A stretch of DNA of 64,000 nucleotides from Bacteroidota bacterium (GCA_016708785.1 JADJFC010000016.1:248001-312000), one strand, 5' to 3'; positions 19,601 through 30,554 are shown, counted from the stretch's first letter. The notes: generated from the sequence alone by a model not told the origin. Program-made: numbers and translations.

Positions 19601-20598
19601 ATGGTTAAAAGCAAATCTATTCAGGACTTAATTTCATTGCGGCAATCATCCTGATAAGTTTTTCACTATTTTTCACATCATGTTCAAAAGAAGAATCTTT
19701 CATTGAGCCGGCTGAAACTTCCAGAATTGCTTCATCGGCAGTACAGACAAATTTACTTGCACTTCCTGAATTATTCGGAATGTATACTACTCCGACTAAT
19801 CTTACGATCGGAAGTACGTCCAGCGAAAATACATTCCTTCAGTATTTGCGAAGCAAAGGTGGTAACATGATCAACTGTTATGCCCGCAATTCAATGACAA
19901 CAGCTGCAGAAAGAACTAAGTTCGCAGCTTTTTGTCGTAAAGCATATTCTACTTATGGAGTTAAATTAATTACGTGTGATATCAGAGAAATTTCTGAGAT
20001 CGCAACATGGGATGCATTATATACTTCATATCCTGATCTAAGAGCATACGTTGCACCCTTGACAGAAAAAGAACCATGGGTTACTTATGATTATACCGGA
20101 TGTTTCAATCTGTTGCGTCAAACCAAAGCGATGTGCAATCGTTATGGAGCGAAATTTTATTTTTATACAGGCTGGATGGGAAAATATTACTCCAACCCTC
20201 AAGCAGCTGTCGATTCTATGGTATATTATTGTGACGGAATATTTTTATCAAACTATGTAACGGTATCAGATTATTTATCGACTGCACCCGGTTATGGCAA
20301 GTGGGATAACAGAATGAAGTATAGAATGGATCAAGGTTCTTCTACTTATGGTGGAATCACGAAAGCAGCAAAAAAGTTTAACAAGCTCGATTATCCGATA
20401 ATTGAATTGCAATCGCTTCAAAACTTCAATGTTATTCAGTCTATATGCGTCAGCGGTTCTAACCGTTCATTTTATGGAACCATGTACAACGACGCTAAAG
20501 CGTTATATAATCAGTCAAATTCAGATGTATTAAAATATACTGAACTGAAAGGTAAGAGTCTGTTTTATCTGAAGTATGTGTTGCAGGCGCAGCCTTGA
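19601..20598 (+). CDS. Putative lipoprotein, copy B of a tandem duplication
   Basis: The long intact frame is 19780-20598 (272 codons). Comparison with copy A puts the start at ATG 19601 with one lost base before the signal sequence (IAAIILISFSLFFTSC-SKEE). Motifs: ELFGMYTTP, QYLRSKGGNMINCYARNSM, GVKLITCDIRE, AKFYFYTGWMGKYY, VDSMVYYCDGIFLSNYV, YGKWDNRMKYRMDQG, LDYPIIELQSL. Lipobox places it on a membrane, probably outside the cytoplasm. Family not recognised; the repeated Tyr/Asp-rich beta-alpha pattern could be a glycoside-hydrolase-like barrel, which is only a guess. Terminator follows at 20631. Confidence 0.7.
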
Positions 20599-20630
20599 TT
20601 AAGTTTAAAGAATTAAAATAATAAGAAAAA

Positions 20631-20662
20631 AAGTCGGAAGTTTTTGCTTCTGACTTTTTTTT
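20631..20662 (+). terminator. Rho-independent terminator of copy B
   Basis: Stem AAGTCGGAAG / CTTCTGACTT (one G-T pair), loop TTTTTG, T8 tail, 33 bp after the stop of copy B. Confidence 0.85.
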
Positions 20663-20714
20663 GTGTTGGTCGCATCGAACATCCTGTTCAACGTAATCTC
20701 CAAAATTTACTTTC

Positions 20715-20860
20715 CTATTCATTTATTTACTCTCTCTAATAAATAATTTGTAAATCCATATGATGATAGGCGGAATATTGAGCGGAACTTAAGGATACAA
20801 TTTCAATTGTGTAACCCATCAAGCGGTATTCCGGCCGGGGAAATGATCGTACATTTTGTT
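20715..20860. repeat. Dispersed palindromic repeat, left copy
   Basis: About 140 bp (TTCATTTATTTACTCTCTC... to the ATTTTGTT.ATAGG string) repeated with ~90% identity at 24969-25112. Its core at 20769-20836 folds: GGCGGAATA...TATTCCGGCC outside and ACAATTTCAATTGTGT inside. Both copies have the same orientation and flank the 20.9-24.9 kb genes. Confidence 0.8.
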
Positions 20861-20906
20861 TATAGGCAAAAGGTAAATTTACCATCGTTGAGCGAGGCTA
20901 GCGAGA

Positions 20907-22424
20907 TTATTCAATTACTATTTTTCCGGAATAAACATTTTTGTTACTTGCCGTTATTGAATAAAAATACAAGCCGGGTGTAAAATCTGAAACATCAATA
21001 TTCGCATCTTGCAAATTATACAGTTCGGATCTGTTTGACCAAATGCGAATAGAGATTATAAAACTTCAAAACGTTTTTTTTAGACTTTTCACTAAGGTGA
21101 ATTGTCAGATTGTTATGTGCGGGATTTGGAAATACTTCAACAGGAATTTTAATTGGTTCTTTAACTGCAAGTGACAAGCAATCATCTGTCACGATTAATC
21201 CGTGCGTAATGGTCAAATTGCCGGGATCGATATTAAATTGATAGTTGGATCTGTGGGGTAAATTGGGGGTAAATGGAAATGCATGCTCCGGTGTCGCATA
21301 CACAGATTGAATCAAGTGACAATTGTCAATTAGCGAATTGTATTTGAAATTTTATTGCGACCGGCAATGAAGTTTTCGGTAGGGTAAGTCGGTAAAGTTA
21401 TAAGTGAACCAAATTCATTGGATAGATTTGGGTCAATTTTGAATCCTGAAATGGCGAGGGTGCTATCTATTGTCAAAATTCCGTTAATACCGGATTGAGC
21501 TTTTTGATAAGAAATTATACATCCTCCATCTGAAGAATTTTGAATGTTTGAATACGTTGTGTTGTAAACCGAGGGAATATTGAAGTTAAGTGTATAAATA
21601 TAATTACCTGTTGAATCAAATGGTTAAATGCTCGAATAAAATATTTGATTGAACCCATTAATTGCAGTGCAGATCATCCAAAATTGCCCGTTGGATTGTT
21701 GAATTACATTATCAAAGCCTTGGTCTCCAATTGGGCCGCCATCTGTATAGCTCCAGATTGTATCCCCTTCAGATGTTGTTTCAAAAGCAGTCCCTGCATC
21801 AAAACCTGTGTTCGTATCATAAGAGCCGGCAAATAAATAGTTGATTTGGAAGAACAATAAAATCGTTCACACGAGTTTCATTAAAAGAAATCTGATCTGT
21901 GATTGTGCCTGCATTATCCATTTTAAGGAGAAACCCTTCCGATATATAAGATCCATCTGTGACTGCGCCAATAATAAATAATGAATCAGGCGCAATTATT
22001 GAGGTTCGTAAAATGATTGCTGAATCGATAGAATATTGTTTTTGCCAAATTATTTCACCCATTGAATTTATTTTAGCTAGAAATGCAATTGAGTCAAAAA
22101 AATTGCATTTTGTATTCCACCCACTACAAAAAATGAACTATCGGAAATCGATTGAACAATTGAAGGATTGGCGATGCTTTCATTTGCTGATAGAATAGTT
22201 GTAAAAACTGTATCACCAACTGAATTAAGTTTCACAAGAATTTCGTCCCATTTATTGTTTATGATGTTGCGTTCACCAAATACAACATAACCGGAATCAT
22301 TAGTTTTAAAATGTTTGTGAATAAAACAAAACCGGTAGCATTGTTAAATTCTTTGCTGAATTCTTGTCCGCAGGTAATTTTGAACTAATGAAGAAAATTG
22401 AAAGGACGATTAATAGTTTCATGG
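20907..22424 (-). pseudogene. T9SS-secreted protein with many frameshifts
   Basis: Start at ATG 22424 (KLLIVLSIFFIS signal-like). Pieces in changing frames include FSKEFNNATGFVLFTN, GDTVFTTILSANESIANPSIVQSISDSSFFVVGG, IIWQKQYSIDSAIILRTSIIAPDSLFIIG (21817-22062), WSYTDGGPIGDQGF...QFWMICTAING (21624-21857), and the Por tail VEVFPNPAHNNLTIHLS...DVSDFTPGLYFYSITAS...SGKIVIE-stop at 20907. The repeated 'IQ..D.GFF.VG' pattern is that of delta-60-like or narrative beta-propeller proteins of this phylum. Role unknown; exported to the cell surface. Confidence 0.6.
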
Positions 22425-22484
22425 TTTGAAGATAGAAATAATAAATGAATTGAATGGGCGCGATTATTGCACCGAGTAGGGTTC

Positions 22485-24367
22485 TTATCTTTCCACCGCA
22501 AGTTTCAATCTTGAATGTTGCCTTTGAAACTCCACATCCACAAAATAAATAGATGCACTCAGACGACTTGTATTTATCGTAAATTGATTTAAGGTAGAAT
22601 TCCATTCGCCGTCGAAATATGTCAATCTCCCTGAGAGATCAAAAATATGTATAATTGAGCCCTTAGGTATTCCATTTATAATTGCATGATCGTTTGCCGG
22701 ATTGGGATAAAGAGTAGGTGAGGAAGATTCCAAAGTATTTATATCGTCATATAAAAAAAGTAGGAATGCGATGTAGATGTACAAGTTCCTCGAAATGTAT
22801 AGGTGATGGATACCGTATACTCGCCACTTAACGTTGCTGTATAATCTTGTTGAGTTGCTCCGGCAATGGCAGTATCATTTCTGAACCATTGATATATTGG
22901 ATTGATTGTTCCTATAGTGGAATAATAATTCGCAGTTAAGTGAGCCGGACAGTTTAACAATATGCTGTGTCGGCTATTGATGCAATGACGGATGGAGCAG
23001 CAAAAATGAAGTTGAAGAGGTATGTCCTAAAGAATCTGTGACAGTAATAAAATAGGTGATCGTATCGGTTAAATAAATTTCAGGTTCTTTTGCTGTATCA
23101 GACGATAAGCCTATTGATGGTGACCATTGAAAATGGTAAGGACCGCAACCTCCTAATACAATTGCATTTGTATTAATTGTGTTTCCTATACAACGCATAT
23201 AGTATAATTCATCTTGAGTCAGATAGTTTAAATAAATACTTGTATCATTTGCATAAAAATAAGTATAATTATAATTGGTCCCACAACATCCGCCTACCAA
23301 AGAGGTTCCGTAGGAAAGTGGACGATAAGTAGAATCGTAAATTATTCCATACCCGTGATAATATTGCATAAAACATGTGGATGGTCCATTATACCCAATA
23401 TAAACTCCATTGGTATCATATGAAATATTTTGTTCATTAAAACAACCCAATCATTTGTGTTGCTATATATTATAACTTGTCGTTCATGAAAGTAATCGTA
23501 AATGTAGTATTGAGTGATTTGCTGCCTATCAAACATATGATACGAACTTCTTACAAGATTAAAAGTATCAAGTACAATATATGTACTATCTGTAAAATAT
23601 TGACTCTGTCCTGAATCATATACCAATTTGACAGAAGGCATATGAACATAATAGTTGTCGGCAGAGTCGTAATTGAATTTTGCGTCATCTACCCAAAGTA
23701 TATTTAGGCTGTCCCTGATCTGTGTTGCCAAACTGTCCCGAATACCGAATGTGTCATAGGAGATTATATAACGGTATGAATCAACCCAGGTGTTACCATT
23801 GCCTATTTGAAAGATGATCATTTAGACATTCACCATTGTAATTGTATGAGGTGTTATAAATATTTATAAATGCTCCGGTTCCACTGGTGTCTTTTACCAT
23901 GGAGTGATTTATTAATTTATTATTCGAATTATAAATCCAGTTTTCCTCAGAAAAAGTACCCATGTATTTCCGGTTCCATTGTATTCGAGTCGTGAGGTAA
24001 TAAAATTTGTTACAGTATCATAAGTAAAAATAATTTTTTCGTTGAAATCGTAACCTGATCCTGTTCCTGTGTATGAATAAAAATTGCTTGTATCGTTCTG
24101 AGAATTTCTTTCGATATATGTCCTAAGAAAATTTTGCGTGTTCGTATAAGTATAAACATTGCCATTGGTAGGCTCAATTCTCCTCTCAATTCTTTTGTTT
24201 ATGCCACTGGCAATTTTAAAAGTATCGGTCACGACAGAATATGTTTCGCCGGGTGAGTATTGATGTTTTTGGTAAAACCACAGAATCACCAGTGCAATTT
24301 GCCCGAATGAAAGCGCAACTAAGAAAGTAAATGAAAATAGAAGGCTAAATAATTTATTTATTGACAT
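22485..24367 (-). pseudogene. T9SS-secreted protein with PKD/gliding-motility-like tail, frameshifted
   Basis: Five overlapping pieces form one gene: 23912-24367 (signal SLLFSFTFLVALSFGQ, then YTNTQNFLRTYIERNSQND, YEYNGTGNTW), 23342-23821 (IGNGNTWVDSYRY, SLNILWVDDAKF), 22974-23450 (QWSPSIGLSSDTAKEPEI... SITYFITVTDSLG, a PKD/HYR-like beta module), 22739-22960 (YQWFRNDTAIAGATQQDY) and 22485-22784 (TLYPNPANDHAIING...LSASIYFVDV, a Por sorting domain). Thus at least four shifts. The first half looks like the Tyr/Asn-rich 'NTW..R..Y.YD' repeats of secreted Bacteroidota proteins. Function unknown. Confidence 0.6.
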
Positions 24368-24448
24368 TGGGCTACAAGAGTTTTAAAATCTAATTGTATA
24401 ATGACGGTTAGCCACCTTATGGTTTTAACTGATGTAATTTCAAATATG

Positions 24449-24823
24449 CTAGTGATAATGAATAATAAGGCATTCTCCTTTTCCTAAGTTGCCTAGAAGA
24501 ATATCGTATTCAAAAAGGCCTATTGTATAGTGTTCAACTCCTGTTCCGCATTGATCATACTTATTTGGATCTGATAAATTAATGTTTTGGATCTTTCCGG
24601 TTGGATATGAATGTGAGTAAAATGTGTTACAATTAATGAAATTGGATGAACTATCTTTTGGCAAGTTCCCAATTAAAGTATTTGCAAATGAAAGTGAGTC
24701 GATTTGGTATCCGGTCTTGTTATAAAATTTCACCTTTAGATCTTGTCCACTCAGGTTTAAAAATAATAAAGACAATATTAAAATTAGAATATAAATTTTT
24801 GAATAAAGTCTATTTGAAATCAT
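24449..24823 (-). CDS. Small secreted hypothetical protein
   Basis: Intact 124 residues with a signal peptide (IYILILILSLLFLNLSGQ, cleaved about residue 26), then a compact soluble domain (LKVKFYNKTGYQIDSLSF, NCNTFYSHSYPTG, FEYDILLGNLGKGECLI). Two cysteines could form a disulfide. Same strand and just upstream of the PKD-like T9SS gene (81 bp gap), so perhaps co-transcribed. No family recognised. Confidence 0.65.
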   Translation of the reverse strand: MISNRLYSKIYILILILSLLFLNLSGQDLKVKFYNKTGYQIDSLSFANTLIGNLPKDSSSNFINCNTFYSHSYPTGKIQNINLSDPNKYDQCGTGVEHYTIGLFEYDILLGNLGKGECLIIHYH

Positions 24824-24961
24824 AAGGAAGTTCTCAGTTCGTTTTTATGAAAATTAAATCGAAGTTATCAAAAATTTGAAACAATTTTACCAATTACAAG
24901 ACAAGCATACCCCGATTTGCAGAATGTACCCTCGCTCAACGGAATCTTCAAAAATTCTCTT

Positions 24962-25112
24962 TCCCTTTTCATTTATTTACTCTCTCGAATAAATAATTTG
25001 TAAATCCGTATGTTGATAGGCGGAATATTGAGCGGAAATTAAGGACACAATTTCAATTGTGTAACTCATCAAGCGGTATTCCGCCGGGGAATAGAGCATG
25101 CATTTTGTTGAT
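24962..25112. repeat. Dispersed palindromic repeat, right copy
   Basis: Copy of the 20715-20860 element with the same orientation. The core 25019-25085 reads GGCGGAATATTGAGCGGAA ... AAGCGGTATTCCGCC, with an inner ACACAATTTCAATTGTGT palindrome. A weaker relative (GGAATTTTAAGCGGAATTA ... CCATCAAGCC) appears at 44370-44425. 25113-25453 after it contains no supportable gene, only AT-rich DNA and a duplicated 11-mer CTGACCCCTAT just before the integrase promoter. Confidence 0.8.
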
Positions 25113-25453
25113 AGGTTGCAAAATTGAAATTGTGCTAGTGATTCTCTTTTCATTCCAAAGATTAGAAAAATTACACCGATCCATAAACGGTATTCAAACC
25201 AAAAACTGTCCCTCGCACCGTCCCCCAAAAACACCAAAGCCTCATAACATCATCTGTTACAAGGCTTTAATCTTTGTGTTGGCGGTCCGGACGGGACTTG
25301 GAATTGCGTTTTTTCAATTTTTTGGGAAAGTGCGAAAAAAACTTTGTAAAGCATTATAAGACAAAATATTAGTACGGTTTAGCGCACTATTTTAACACTT
25401 CGAAATTAAGATAAATTAAGTAAATCTGACCCCTATCTGACCCCTATTTTTTT

Positions 25454-25461
25454 TACCTTTG
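25454..25461 (+). promoter_or_regulatory. Bacteroidota -7 promoter element of the integrase gene
   Basis: TACCTTTG matches the TAnnTTTG -7 consensus of Bacteroidota sigma-ABfr, 17 bp before the integrase ATG. No clear TTTG -33 box was seen. The repeated CTGACCCCTAT immediately upstream might be an operator, which is speculative. Confidence 0.45.
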
Positions 25462-25478
25462 TTTTTCACTTATCAAAA

Positions 25479-26740
25479 ATGCCAACGGTAAAATTTAATT
25501 TGAAGGATAACAACGTGACTAAAGCCTCTGTCATCATGTTACTTTTTAATTACGACAACAAACGTCTCAAGCTTTCCACCGGATACAGTGTTCCACCAAA
25601 ATATTGGAACAATAAAAGTCAACGTGTTCGTGAAGTGATGGAATATTTCGGACATACAGAGATCAACGAAGGACTCGAAGATCTAAGCAGACTGATTTTA
25701 AAAGTGTATAGCGACAATTTGAAGAACGGAATTCAACTCGAGCCAGAAGCATTGAAGAAAGAAGTTTTAAAGCAACGTGAGAGTCCTAAGCAAGTATTAA
25801 GCACTACCGTGTTCTGGAATACCTTCAATGATTTCGTCGAATATAAGCGAACGACACTGCCGGATATAAAAGATTACGACAATTCGTTACGTAAACATTT
25901 GTTGGCAGCAGAGAAGATCTTCGGTGCACCATTGAATTTCGCGCTGATGAAAAATCGTTCCAACGGTTTCATTGAAAAGTTCGATCATTATCTGACCTAC
26001 AAAGCAGTCAACTCCAAAGGCGAAAAAGGACTAACGGTAAATACCATCGGCAAGCAGTATAAAAATCTGAAAGTATTTTTGAACTGGTGTTTCGAAAGAG
26101 AGATCACGCCGACATTTAGTTTGAAGCATCTCGTCACCAAATCAGAAGAAGTCGACAGCATTTACCTCACCGAGACAGAGCTCAAAAAAATATTCGATCT
26201 CAAGATCGACGATCCAATAAAAAAAGTAGTGCGCGATTTATTTATCATCGGCTGCGAGACAGGATTACGTTTCAGTGATTTTCAAGACTTGAAAGTCATC
26301 ACATCAAAGAAGATCGCATAGAGATCTTCCAGAAGAAAGTATCCAAGAAAGTGATCGTTCCCATTTGTACCGACCCCCTCATTGCATTACTAAAGAAATA
26401 CAAGAACAAGCCACCCCATTTTGAAAGCATCACCGAGTTCAACCGATTGATCCGCGACATCTGCGAAACAGCAAAGATCACCGAACAGGTCACCATGCTC
26501 CGCACCAATGCCACAGTAAAGAAAGAAGTCGTCTCCCGCAAATTCGAGCTAGTCAGCTCGCACACCTGTCGCCGCAGCTTCTGCACCAACCATTTCCTCA
26601 ACGGCATGCCCGTCACCCTCATCATGGCCATCTCCGGCCACAAAACCGAACGCGCCTTCATGCGCTACCTCAAGATCGATAATAGCAAGAAGGTGGATAT
26701 GTTTCGGGAGAATATGGAGAGGAGGAAAGCGGGGAAGTGA
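25479..26740 (+). CDS. Tyrosine recombinase/integrase (one frameshift)
   Basis: Frames 25479-26321 and 26351-26740 join by dropping one base near 26292 (LKS-HHIKEDRIEIFQKKVSKKV). Domains: arm-binding domain (residues ~1-95, WNNKSQRV), SAM-like core-binding domain (~105-215), catalytic domain with TGLRFSDF (Arg I), the KKVSKKV lysine, HTCRRSF (HxxR) and SGHKTERAFMRYLK (H and nucleophilic Tyr). This is the usual Bacteroidota conjugative-element/genomic-island integrase, ~420 aa. All catalytic residues are present if the shift is artefactual. The 3' 450 bp are distinctly GC-richer than the flanks. No tRNA or clear att site is visible. Confidence 0.9.
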
Positions 26741-27200
26741 GTTGGTTTTATTTTTATTTGATTTCTTTTGAAGTTCAAGTCACTTTTCTATCTTGGCGGA
26801 AGGAAACTATTTGTCAATAAGTTGAAGATTTTACAGAGAGAAGGAGGTGGTAGTTGAAAGTGTTTTTGAATTATAGTTAAATTTGAAAATCATTTTAAGT
26901 GACGTTGTTGATTCGAATGCCCAGGAAGATAAATTTATTTGCAGGGTAGGCTATTGTTACATAAAGATAACTGATGTGTTGAGTAAATGAAATTGCGGTT
27001 TTCGGAATGTTACCTGCAATGCTATGGCGACACTGCTAACTTTGAACTGACTGCATAAAACGAACAGACAAAAACAAAGAGTGATAACGCACTACGACTA
27101 TACAACATAATAATGATTGGACACATGGACGAGTTGATAAGCCACAGTTCAACGAACTCATTGAATCTCTTTAGAGCAAAGGATTATATCAACTGCCAAG
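26741..27200. other. Non-coding spacer after the integrase
   Basis: No gene seen. Around 26985-27115 lie strings such as TGTTACCTGCAATGCTATGGCGACACTGC and GATAACGCACTACGAC, similar in style to the cassette-like spacers between accessory genes in Bacteroidota islands, but without a recognised recombination site. Confidence 0.4.
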
Positions 27201-27846
27201 CTTATGAAACTTGGAAAGGACAGTCGCAAAGAATTTGAAGACGACATTCAATTAGTTTGGTTATTTAAAGGACTTGTAATTCTTGAACAGAGTTGAAATG
27301 GATTGGCGGTTCAGTAGCAGGTGCAATTTGGGTTTACCGAATGATACAAGAGGCAAACCTTGACAAAGATTTTCAAATTGTCGACTTTGGTTTGAGAAAT
27401 TGTGACAACCCTTGGGCTCCTTTCGGCAATTCCTCACTATGGCAAGCGGACAATTACGGACTACTTTGCTTACTGGGTGAGAAGCTAAAAGAAGTGCGAT
27501 TAAATATGACCGATACGAAAAGTTTTGAAACGAGTTATGGGAAGAAAGGAGAAACGAATTGCCGCCATTGCTGAACTTCGCAAACTTAGTAAGGAACAGC
27601 GAGGAGAAATTGGAACTTTTAGAGAAATACAAAAACGCAACGACAAAAGAAAAACTTGAAACGATTGTAGTCGATAAAACTTTTCCGCCAGAATATTACC
27701 CTACAGATTGGATTAAATTTCCTAAAGAAATTGAAAAAACTTCCGATAGATTTAATAAAGAAACTTTACGACAAACTTTACATAAAAACAAAAGGAGAAT
27801 GAAACGGTACACGAACTTGAAAAAACTTGATGACGGAATAGGATGA
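27201..27846 (+). pseudogene. Broken island hypothetical gene
   Basis: Consistent pieces are MKLGKDSRKEFEDDIQLVWLFKG (27206-27275), KWIGGSVAGAIWVYRMIQEA-NLDKDFQIVDFGLRNCDNPW (27297-27420), then GLLCLLGEKLKE and, in another frame, EKLETIVVDKTFPPEYYPTD with FNKETLRQTLHKNKRRMKRY to the stop near 27846. At least two frame changes are needed. Not recognised. Confidence 0.35.
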
Positions 27847-27925
27847 ACCTAATAAACAGTTGTGCGGACTTAGGGCTGGCAATGACAACCGACAGAACTA
27901 ACATGAAATCAAAACAGATATTTGA

Positions 27926-28396
27926 ATGGAAATAAAAACGATTTATACTGATTGGAAAAATAGTGAAAGCTACGGAACAAGAAGTTCATGTCATAGCATT
28001 TGCAGAAATGGAAAATCTGTTTTTAGAACTTACGCAGAATTCATTGGTAAAATTTCTCACGAAGTGATAATAAATTATTGTAATCAAACTGATAAAATGT
28101 ATGGCTACATTACTCTATTTCCTCTCATGACTTTATCTGCAATTGCAAGGAAATATTTCAGAAGGGAAATGTCAGAACCTGAGAAGGTGCAGTTTGAAGA
28201 AATTATTAGAAGTATCTTTAAGTTAGACACTCTATTCATTAAGTCAAAACATCTGATTTTCAATTTTACTTGTGCTGTTCAAAACAAGGACTTTATAGTT
28301 CAATGTATAAATAGTGTTGCAAAGGAATTTGAGCATCCAAAATCAGAAATTGAAATTTGTGAAATATGGCTTGACGAAGAAATATTTGTTGAATAA
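27926..28396 (+). CDS. Hypothetical island protein
   Basis: Intact 156 residues, soluble, no signal peptide. Features: IYTDWKNSESYGTRSSC, KISHEVIINYCNQTDKMYGY, ARKYFRREMSEPEKVQFEEI, NFTCAVQNKDFIVQCINSVA, CEIWLDEEIFVE. Helical in its middle with several Cys. It lies between two broken genes and upstream of an ADP-ribosylglycohydrolase in an integrase-headed island. No family recognised. Confidence 0.55.
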   Translation: MEIKTIYTDWKNSESYGTRSSCHSICRNGKSVFRTYAEFIGKISHEVIINYCNQTDKMYGYITLFPLMTLSAIARKYFRREMSEPEKVQFEEIIRSIFKLDTLFIKSKHLIFNFTCAVQNKDFIVQCINSVAKEFEHPKSEIEICEIWLDEEIFVE

Positions 28397-28421
28397 ATTA
28401 AATGTTGGTGCATAATTGAAT

Positions 28422-28900
28422 ATGAAAGAATACACCAGTTACGACACAAAAATAATGGAACTCTCTTGAGAAACTTGAGAGCTTGAATGAGGACACAACC
28501 TTATTTGGCGGACTTATTTTGTTTTGCAGACGAGACAATTTTCTTTTCTTCTTAAACCCTTGTTATTTTATCGGTCAGGTTAAAGCAACCGAAATTGGGA
28601 GTTCAGTTTTGGACTTTCTAAAAATAATTGCAGTCAATTTAAAAATATTTTGAAAGCAGAAAAAAATTTACAAGATGAAATAAAGAAGTGGGAAAAATCT
28701 GCCGTTACATTTCCAGAAACGCAAACTTAGGAAACCATGACAGTTCTTTAGGAAATCACAATTGTTACTGCGCAAGCCAAAATTTCATTTTCTTTGGTTC
28801 GTTTGGCGGTGCAAGAATGACTAACATAAAAATATCGGAGTCAATGAAGTTTTAGACATGCTTTATTTTGCTGTCACTACTAAATCACGAACACAATAAA
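28422..28900 (+). pseudogene. Broken island hypothetical gene
   Basis: Starts MKEYTSYDTKIMEL at 28422, then shifted pieces TLFGGLILFCRRDNFLFFLNPCYFIGQVKATEIGSSV, EIKKWEKSAVTFPETQT, NCYCASQNFIFFGSFGGARMT and EVLDMLYFAVTTKS. At least three shifts. The GSFGGARM motif suggests a compact enzyme-like fold but I cannot name it. Confidence 0.35.
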
Positions 28901-28959
28901 ATCAATCACTGACCTTAATTGTTTTCTAAACGAACAATCTAAATTGATTTAATTTAAAT

Positions 28960-29899
28960 ATGAATTCCGCCATTATAAAATCAGTCCTATTTGGTGTTGC
29001 AGTTGGTGACGCACTTGGAGTCCCCGTTGAATTTGAAAACAGAAGAGTTCGTCTCAACAACCCCGTTACGGATATGATCGGTTACGGCACATACAATTTG
29101 CCGCCAGGAACATTCTCAGACGACAGCTCGCTTACCTTTTGCCTTGCAGAAGCATTGACAAGCGGGTTTGATCTAAATACGATCGGACAAAATTTTGTAA
29201 AATGGCTCTACAAAAACTATTGGACACCAAGAGGAAATGTTTTTGATGTTGGTATTGCAACACGACAAGCAATTGACCGACTTGCCAAAGAGGTGCGACC
29301 AGATCTGGCGGTGGTTTTGATGTTTCATCAAACGGAAACAGTTTAATGAGAATTTCTCCTTTGCTTTTTTTACTTATTGGACAAGCCGATCAATGAACGG
29401 TATGAAATAATCAAACAAGTTTCTTCTATCACTCATGGGCGCATTCGTTCAGTAATCGCTTGCTACTACTATCTTGAATTTGCCCGACAACTATTTGAAC
29501 ACAAAGATAAGTTTGAGATCTATACAAACCTGCAAACAGAGATCACAACTCATTTAACTTCTCTTTCAATTGACCCGACAGAAGTTGCATTGTTTGACCG
29601 TTTGATTAAACAAAATATTCACGAACTGACAGAAGATAATATTTTTAGTAGCAGTTATGTTCTGCATACACTTGAAGCAAGCATTTGGGCTTGTTGACAA
29701 CAGACAATTACAAAGATGCGGTTCTCAAAGCCTAAATTTAGGTGAGGACCAGACACAACCGGGGGCAGTGACAGGCGGACTGGCAGGACTGCTTTACGGA
29801 TTTGAAAACATTCCCTCAAATTGGGTCAAACAAATAGCAAGACATGACGACATTGCTAACCTTGCTGATCGACTCGCCGGGAAACTTGCCAGCCGCTGA
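28960..29899 (+). CDS. ADP-ribosylglycohydrolase (DraG-like), frameshifted
   Basis: N-terminus MNSAIIKSVLFGVAVGDALGVPVEF and PPGTFSDDSSLTFCLAEAL are the signature GDALG and SDD(S/T) metal-binding motifs of the DraG/ARH family, which removes ADP-ribose from arginine or other adducts. Frames 28960-29346, 29377-29697 and 29657-29899 join after single-base shifts (NVFDVGIATRQAI; LDKPINERYEII; TLEASIW-CLL...). The C-terminal GEDTDTTGAV Mg site reads GEDQTQPGAV here because a lost A is compensated by an extra G four codons later, so the true sequence probably has DTDT. About 310 residues, normal for the family. In an island this could counter an ADP-ribosyltransferase toxin, which is inference; no partner is visible. 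Confidence 0.8.
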
Positions 29900-30086
29900 C
29901 ATTGGATTATCGAAAGTAAGAGGACTTGCAGTGGTTGAAGGAAGTGCAGTGCTTTTATTTTATTTTGAACCGGCTTGGAAAAAATACAATATTTCTTCAC
30001 GTCCTTTGGTGCATATTATTAATAGAAAAATTTGCTATTATAATCTGATGATCATTTAAACTCAAGCAAAATATTAAGAACCGCCC

Positions 30087-30401
30087 ATGTATTATCATCT
30101 AAGAATTTACGATAACTCCACCCAATGGACGAATCCGAGGCTTACGATCAAGGAAGCTTTGACACCTACACGCAAGCCGTGGCAGAAGCAAAAGATCATT
30201 TATGAATCCATGGTTTTACAATTGGAGTCTGGTATGAGGGGCTGAAGCGATCTGATCCAGGCAATATTCTTTTTACGGAGCAGATCGGGTCAAGCTTCCT
30301 GCCGGGAAAGGGATTCTTCCCGGTTTTTCAGCCCCCCGGATTATGCAGGGACCATCGCCGAAGAAATTTGCACCACGCTAGAAGCACAACAAGCGCCGTA
30401 A
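30087..30401 (+). CDS. Small hypothetical protein, frameshifted
   Basis: MYYHLRIYDNSTQ, then in other frames DESEAYDQGSFDTYTQAVAEAK, YESMVLQLESGMR, and GKGFFPVFQPPDYAGTIAEE-ICTTLEAQQAP to the stop at 30399-30401. Two or three shifts are required. The reconstructed ~100 residues resemble a short conserved soluble protein, unnamed. The last 12 bases are tandemly repeated (ACAAGCGCCGTA twice). Confidence 0.4.
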
Positions 30402-30554
30402 CAAGCGCCGTAACCGCCGGTAATCAGATCTAAAGTTCCAACAAGGAAGAAGACTTGACGTTTTTGCTAATGGCTCGTCAAAATCGTTTTTTTGCGAAAA
30501 AAATTGTTACGCAATTGTGATTTTTAAAGCACGGAATTATTTGTTGGTTTGCTG

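Noticed and set aside
24977..25359. Frames within the dispersed repeat
   Set aside because: They lie on the palindromic element and are not preserved in the other copy.
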